The notes under the pieces were generated by a model that saw only the letters and a program-made list of their open reading frames with translations, did no database searches and was not told the origin of the DNA. The translations under genes were made by a program, and so were the position numbers. This document shows, in pieces, positions 14,974 to 18,022 of a stretch of DNA of 18,022 bases. Where the stretch lies: the NCBI GenBank assembly GCA_964549765.1, contig CAZJWR010000067.1, forward strand, positions 1 through 18,022, in the 5' to 3' direction. The number at the start of each line of letters is the position of its first letter. The first letter of the stretch is position 1. This DNA is from CAZJWR01 sp964549765 (GTDB taxonomy: Bacteria; Zixibacteria; MSB-5A5; GN15; JAAZOE01).

Positions 14974-15002
14974 TTGACAGAGGCAAGTCAAACTGATATC
15001 CG
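14974..15002 (+). promoter_or_regulatory. Promoter candidate for the kinase cluster
   Basis: TTGACA (14974-14979) is a perfect -35. A 17-nt spacer ends in TGA, and the -10 is TATCCG (14997-15002). The poor -10 is offset by the extended TGN element. Initiation near 15009 leaves a leader of about 50 nt to the ATG at 15061; the box overlaps a small hairpin, CCGGT (15000-15004) with ACCGG (15012-15016). The rest of the 254-nt gap after coaD (14807-15060) holds only a short AGTAC/GTACT hairpin and nothing else I can name. Confidence 0.55.
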
Positions 15003-15060
15003 GTGTTTCGAACCGGAATGACGCAACTGGCACAGCTACATCTATCACGCGGAGAACTCG

Positions 15061-16827
15061 ATGCCGGACGACGAACAGACCCACCCGTTGGGCGATTCCG
15101 ACAGCCAGCGGCCGCTCGATCCTCTCGGTATCATCGACTGGGTCATCGGCGGCAAGTACAAAATAAAATCATACCTGGGCGGCGGTGGTTTCGGCGAAGT
15201 CTACGAGGGCTACAACGAAAATCTGCCCGAACAACGGGTTGTCATCAAGTTCTTCAAGCGCGTCCAGGCCCGTGAAAAATTTGCCAAAGAAGCCAAAATC
15301 CTGTGTATGCTCGATCATCCCAACATCAGCCGGGTGATCGACTACCTGCCCGATGAAGGCGCCGTTATCGTTTCATTTATCGACGGCAAGGACGGCGCGG
15401 TCATCCTCAGGGAATCCGGGGCGTTGTCGGAAAAACGATTTCTCAACGTCGCCCGCGCCATGACCTCGGCCATTGCCTACGCCCACCAGAAAAAAATCGC
15501 TCATCGCGATATAAAACCGGGCAACATCCTGATCGACAAAAACGAAAACGTCTATCTCATCGATTTCGGCATCGCCAAACAGACCGGCACCGACGCCACC
15601 AAAACCGGCTACAGCGCCCTAACGCCAATGTTTGCCGCTCCCGAACGCCAGACCGGCGGAAAAAATTACAATCCGTTTATCAGCGACATCTACGAAATGG
15701 GCATCACCCTGTTCAATTTCGCCACCTGCAGCCTCCCGTATCGTAACCCCACCAATCCGGATGTCAACGAATGGGGCGGGTTGGCGGCGCGGAAACTGTC
15801 GCCGGAATTGACCGATATTCTCAAGAAAGCCACTCATCCCGACCCGAAAAAACGCTACCAGTCGGCGGCCGATTTGGCCGAAGCGTTCAAGAATCTCAAA
15901 TCCGCCTTCGGTCTGCGGAGACGACGTTCCAAAGCCCCCTTGATCATTGTCCTGATCGTGGTTGTTCTTGCGGCCGCCGGTTACCTTGGTCGCGATACCA
16001 TCTCCGATTATGTCGCAGGCCTGACCGGAAGCCCCGAGGAGACCGAACTGGTAAAACCGGGCGATATCCGCGAGGAAGTCCAAAGCCCGAAGGCTGCCGA
16101 AGAACTTCAGCAGTCCGAACAGGGGCAGGCAAAGCCGGATACGACCCGGCCGGGCGTACCATCGTCCCAACAATCGACATCGTCGATAACGAATAAACCG
16201 GAAAACCAGCGGCCCGCGACGTCAACCACCGAAACGGCGGCAAAAAAAATCAAACCGGCGGAACAGAAACCGCCGCCTCCGCCGGCCAAATCGGAAGTGC
16301 TGGCGCAAGTGACGCCTGCCGATGACGCCGTGCTGGAAATCGGCGGCAAACGGCGCGACCTGAATAAGCGATTCGAAATCGAGCCGGGACGATATCAGGC
16401 GACGATTACGCAGCCCGATTATCCCGTGCTGCGGCGCACGGTCGATCTGCCGACCGGGCCGAGCAATATTTCGTTCGATCTGCAGAAGGAATTCTCGGCC
16501 CTCGACACGGTCGACGTCCAGATGGCCCTGATCCCGCCGACGGATAATTACATTTTGGAATTCACACGCAACGGTCGCAAACAGACAATACCCAATTTCC
16601 CCTATCTGGGGATGAAAATTCCGGTCGGGGAGTGGATGATCGATCTGACTCTCAGGGGGATCGGCCTCGCTGAAAATCAACCGGCCCGGATCGACTCCTG
16701 CATCATATATCCGTTCAATTCGGCGCTGCGTTCGGCGGTGCGGGGGACGAGCGGTATGCTGAAAGTCAAACCGGCGGGGTCACCCGGAGAGGCGGCCCGC
16801 CTTCTGGTCTATTGGTCTCAAGAGTGA
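15061..16827 (+). CDS. Transmembrane Ser/Thr protein kinase (Hanks type) with PEGA-like extracytoplasmic domain
   Basis: 588 residues. The ATG at 15061 follows GGAGA at 15051-15055. The kinase domain covers about 33-280: glycine loop GGGGFGEVYEG (40-50), ATP lysine K63, helix-C glutamate E77, catalytic loop HRDIKPGNIL (D150, N155), metal-binding DFG (168-170), APE-like AAPERQ (193-197) and D209. All catalytic residues are intact. A membrane helix (293-309, PLIIVLIVVVLAAAGYL) is followed by a Pro/Gln/Lys-rich linker and a beta domain at about 411-480 (VLAQVTPADDAVLEIGGKRR, FEIEPGRYQATITQPDYPV) resembling PEGA domains, then a further beta segment to the end. The protein probably senses an envelope signal and phosphorylates cytoplasmic targets. 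The two following genes look co-transcribed. Confidence 0.92.
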   Translation: MPDDEQTHPLGDSDSQRPLDPLGIIDWVIGGKYKIKSYLGGGGFGEVYEGYNENLPEQRVVIKFFKRVQAREKFAKEAKILCMLDHPNISRVIDYLPDEGAVIVSFIDGKDGAVILRESGALSEKRFLNVARAMTSAIAYAHQKKIAHRDIKPGNILIDKNENVYLIDFGIAKQTGTDATKTGYSALTPMFAAPERQTGGKNYNPFISDIYEMGITLFNFATCSLPYRNPTNPDVNEWGGLAARKLSPELTDILKKATHPDPKKRYQSAADLAEAFKNLKSAFGLRRRRSKAPLIIVLIVVVLAAAGYLGRDTISDYVAGLTGSPEETELVKPGDIREEVQSPKAAEELQQSEQGQAKPDTTRPGVPSSQQSTSSITNKPENQRPATSTTETAAKKIKPAEQKPPPPPAKSEVLAQVTPADDAVLEIGGKRRDLNKRFEIEPGRYQATITQPDYPVLRRTVDLPTGPSNISFDLQKEFSALDTVDVQMALIPPTDNYILEFTRNGRKQTIPNFPYLGMKIPVGEWMIDLTLRGIGLAENQPARIDSCIIYPFNSALRSAVRGTSGMLKVKPAGSPGEAARLLVYWSQE

Positions 16828-16856
16828 CCATCAATAGGAGTTTTAACAAATAATAC

Positions 16857-16863
16857 AAGGAGG
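16857..16863 (+). promoter_or_regulatory. Ribosome-binding site of the 16868 gene
   Basis: AAGGAGG is 4 nt before the ATG at 16868, in the 40-nt gap after the kinase stop. It decides the start against the later ATG of MFRIIG at 16886. Confidence 0.8.
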
Positions 16864-16867
16864 TTGA

Positions 16868-17551
16868 ATGCACACCGATCATCCCATGTTTCGGATCATC
16901 GGGGTCATTGCACTGGTCTGCTTTATCCATGGGGTCGTCCTGCCGGCGGCGGCCATGGGGCAGACCCCGGAATGCCCCTATGACCGGACGAAACCGTCGC
17001 TGGACAACGCCAGGATAAGCTTCAAATCGCTCGATTATCATTGCGCCGAGCAGGAAATTATGGATTATCTCAATCTCGGCGATCTCACCATCGAGCAGCG
17101 AGCCGACGCGCATGTGCTCCTGGCGGCGGTCTACTACGCCAAGTCAAAAAACGACAGCGAGAAGAAAAAACTGGTTATCAACCAGTTCAAAGAGGCCTTT
17201 CGAGCCTACCGCGACTGGCGGGGAGAGCTCGATATCAGCTCGACCGAATTCATCGAGATGATGAACGAAGCCAAGGATCTGGTCGACGAGGAAGAAGCAC
17301 AGAAAGCAGCGGAACCGGTCATCACCCAGCCGCCTCCCGCCGAGGAAAAACCGGTCGTGACCACCATCACTCCCAAGGAAAGCAAGCCCTGGTACAAACA
17401 ATGGTGGGCGATCGCTCTTGGTGTCGGCGTTGTGGCCGGCGCGGTCGTTCTGGCGGCCGGCGGGGGCGGTGAAAATGGTGGCGAAGGCGGCGGGGGCACG
17501 GTGACCGATACTCTGCCGAGCGCGCCCGATGTTCCCGGTAGTGGAAAATGA
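16868..17551 (+). CDS. Exported, C-terminally membrane-anchored helical protein of the kinase cluster
   Basis: 227 residues. An N-terminal signal peptide (about 1-32, MFRIIGVIALVCFIHGVVL within it, ending AMGQ) leads to a helical region (about 38-145) of TPR-like character: ARISFKSLDYHCAEQEIMDY, RADAHVLLAAVYYAKSKNDS, FKEAFRAYRDW. A Pro/Lys linker follows, then WYKQWW and a membrane helix (about 178-197, AIALGVGVVAGAVVLAAGGG), and a short Gly-rich tail. The WYKxWW-helix-Gly ending is one I associate with secreted FCB proteins near Ser/Thr kinases. A partner of the kinase's outer domain is plausible; no catalytic motif is seen. The strong ribosome-binding site and 40-nt spacing support one operon. 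Confidence 0.8.
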   Translation: MHTDHPMFRIIGVIALVCFIHGVVLPAAAMGQTPECPYDRTKPSLDNARISFKSLDYHCAEQEIMDYLNLGDLTIEQRADAHVLLAAVYYAKSKNDSEKKKLVINQFKEAFRAYRDWRGELDISSTEFIEMMNEAKDLVDEEEAQKAAEPVITQPPPAEEKPVVTTITPKESKPWYKQWWAIALGVGVVAGAVVLAAGGGGENGGEGGGGTVTDTLPSAPDVPGSGK

Positions 17552-17553
17552 CC

Positions 17554-17582
17554 GTGGCTAGCCACATTACAGAAAATAATGT
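17554..17582 (+). other. Two adjacent short palindromes between the 16868 and 17625 genes
   Basis: GTGGCTAGCCAC (17554-17565) is a perfect 12-nt palindrome starting 2 nt after the stop. The next stem, ACATTA (17564-17569) with TAATGT (17577-17582) around CAGAAAA, overlaps its end by 2 nt, so the two would be alternatives or partly exclusive. No U-run follows. An operator, an mRNA-processing or stability structure, or chance are all open. Confidence 0.4.
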
Positions 17583-17624
17583 AGCAATTTCAGATATTGC
17601 AGGTAATCTTGAAAGGAGAATACA

Positions 17625-18022
17625 ATGCTTGGACGCATAGCAAAAATGTTTCTTATCGGCCTGGCGGTGTGCTTTTTGACCGCCGCCTTCGCCGCCGCTC
17701 AGGCGCCCACTACAATCAGCTACCAGGGCCGGCTCACCGACGCCGCCGGGGATCCGTTAACTGACCCACCGGTGGTTTTCTTCTACATCTATGCTGCTGC
17801 GACCGGGGGGGCCCCCCTCTATACTTCGCCGGCAATGAATATTCATCCGGACGCCAACGGCGTTTTTACCGTCGAACTGGGGCCGTTTGCGGCTAACGTC
17901 TTCGACGGCAGCAAGCGTTACCTCGGGATCAAAGTCGGCGCGGACGCCGAGATGACCCCGCGCCAGATTCTCACGGCGGCCCCGTATTCCCTTGCCACGA
18001 ATGATATAGCCGACAACTCGGT
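17625..18022 (+). CDS. Secreted 'ISYQGRL' repeat-type protein (3' partial)
   Basis: The frame is open from the ATG at 17625, preceded by AAAGGAG at 17612-17618, to the window end without a stop: 132 codons. The signal peptide (about 1-25, GRIAKMFLIGLAVCFLTAAF) leads to TTISYQGRLTDAAGDPLTD, VVFFYIYAAATGGAPLYTSP, an HPDANGVFTVELGPF turn, RYLGIKVGADAEMTPRQIL and TAAPYSLATND. This beta-sandwich opening is common at the start of large secreted surface or tail-fibre-like proteins whose later parts carry collagen-like or head-domain repeats. It continues beyond the window, so size and function cannot be told. It follows the 16868 gene by 73 nt and probably belongs to the kinase cluster. Confidence 0.85.
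   Translation, partial: MLGRIAKMFLIGLAVCFLTAAFAAAQAPTTISYQGRLTDAAGDPLTDPPVVFFYIYAAATGGAPLYTSPAMNIHPDANGVFTVELGPFAANVFDGSKRYLGIKVGADAEMTPRQILTAAPYSLATNDIADNS

Noticed and set aside
14998..15020. GGTGTTTCGAACCGG resembles a tRNA T-arm
   Set aside because: It forms only a 5-bp hairpin. There is no acceptor stem, D-arm or anticodon arm at the needed spacing on either strand.
1..18022. Defence, CRISPR, phage or transposon modules
   Set aside because: I looked for direct-repeat arrays, transposase, integrase, nuclease or toxin motifs and inverted terminal repeats on both strands and found none.

Overview
The window is GC-rich bacterial chromosome with dense, often overlapping genes. The protein set points to an uncultured Gram-negative lineage of the FCB superphylum, most likely candidate phylum Zixibacteria or a relative. 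The grounds are dockerin-type C-termini of the 'NIxDVVYLINYIFRxGPPP' kind on secreted beta-helix proteins, an LptC lipoprotein implying an LPS outer membrane, a PEGA-type Ser/Thr kinase, and several 'TAnnTTG' boxes close to start codons. The phylum is inferred from family resemblance; no rRNA or other taxonomic marker was available. I see no rRNA, tRNA, CRISPR array, insertion sequence or phage module, and no gap above 300 bases without a gene.

Layout. (1) 1-4008, + strand: two paralogous secreted proteins with right-handed beta-helix repeats and C-terminal dockerins, the first cut by the window start. The second also carries a cohesin-like N-terminal domain and an internal degenerate dockerin. 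Each is followed by a near-identical two-hairpin element, and only the second copy ends in a U-run terminator. (2) 4122-5111, - strand: secreted M28 / glutaminyl-cyclase-like metallopeptidase. (3) 5257-7402, + strand: recF, then after one base a MalK/UgpC-type ABC ATPase without permeases. (4) 7447-8070, - strand: small exported protein of unknown function with a clear promoter and ribosome-binding site. (5) 8239-10065: exported TPR plus type-I periplasmic-binding-fold protein. (6) 10194-11553: lptC overlapping an exported protein of unknown function. (7) 11658-12437: ModA-like solute-binding protein. (8) 12549-14806: tightly packed run comEA-like, pilM-like, rsmD, coaD, overlapping by 4, 4 and 8 nt. 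(9) 15061-18022: transmembrane Ser/Thr kinase with a PEGA-like extracytoplasmic part, an exported and membrane-anchored small protein, and the start of a secreted 'ISYQGRL' protein cut by the window end.

How they fit together. Much of the window serves the envelope and exterior: secreted dockerin proteins, a peptidase, LptC, two binding-protein-fold proteins, a pilus/competence-like pair and a sensor kinase with exported neighbours. Housekeeping genes (recF, rsmD, coaD) are interspersed. I found no recognisable defence or mobile system. The least explained parts are the duplicated two-hairpin element, the cohesin-plus-dockerin protein, the ComEA/PilM-like pair, the kinase cluster and the unknown gene overlapping lptC.
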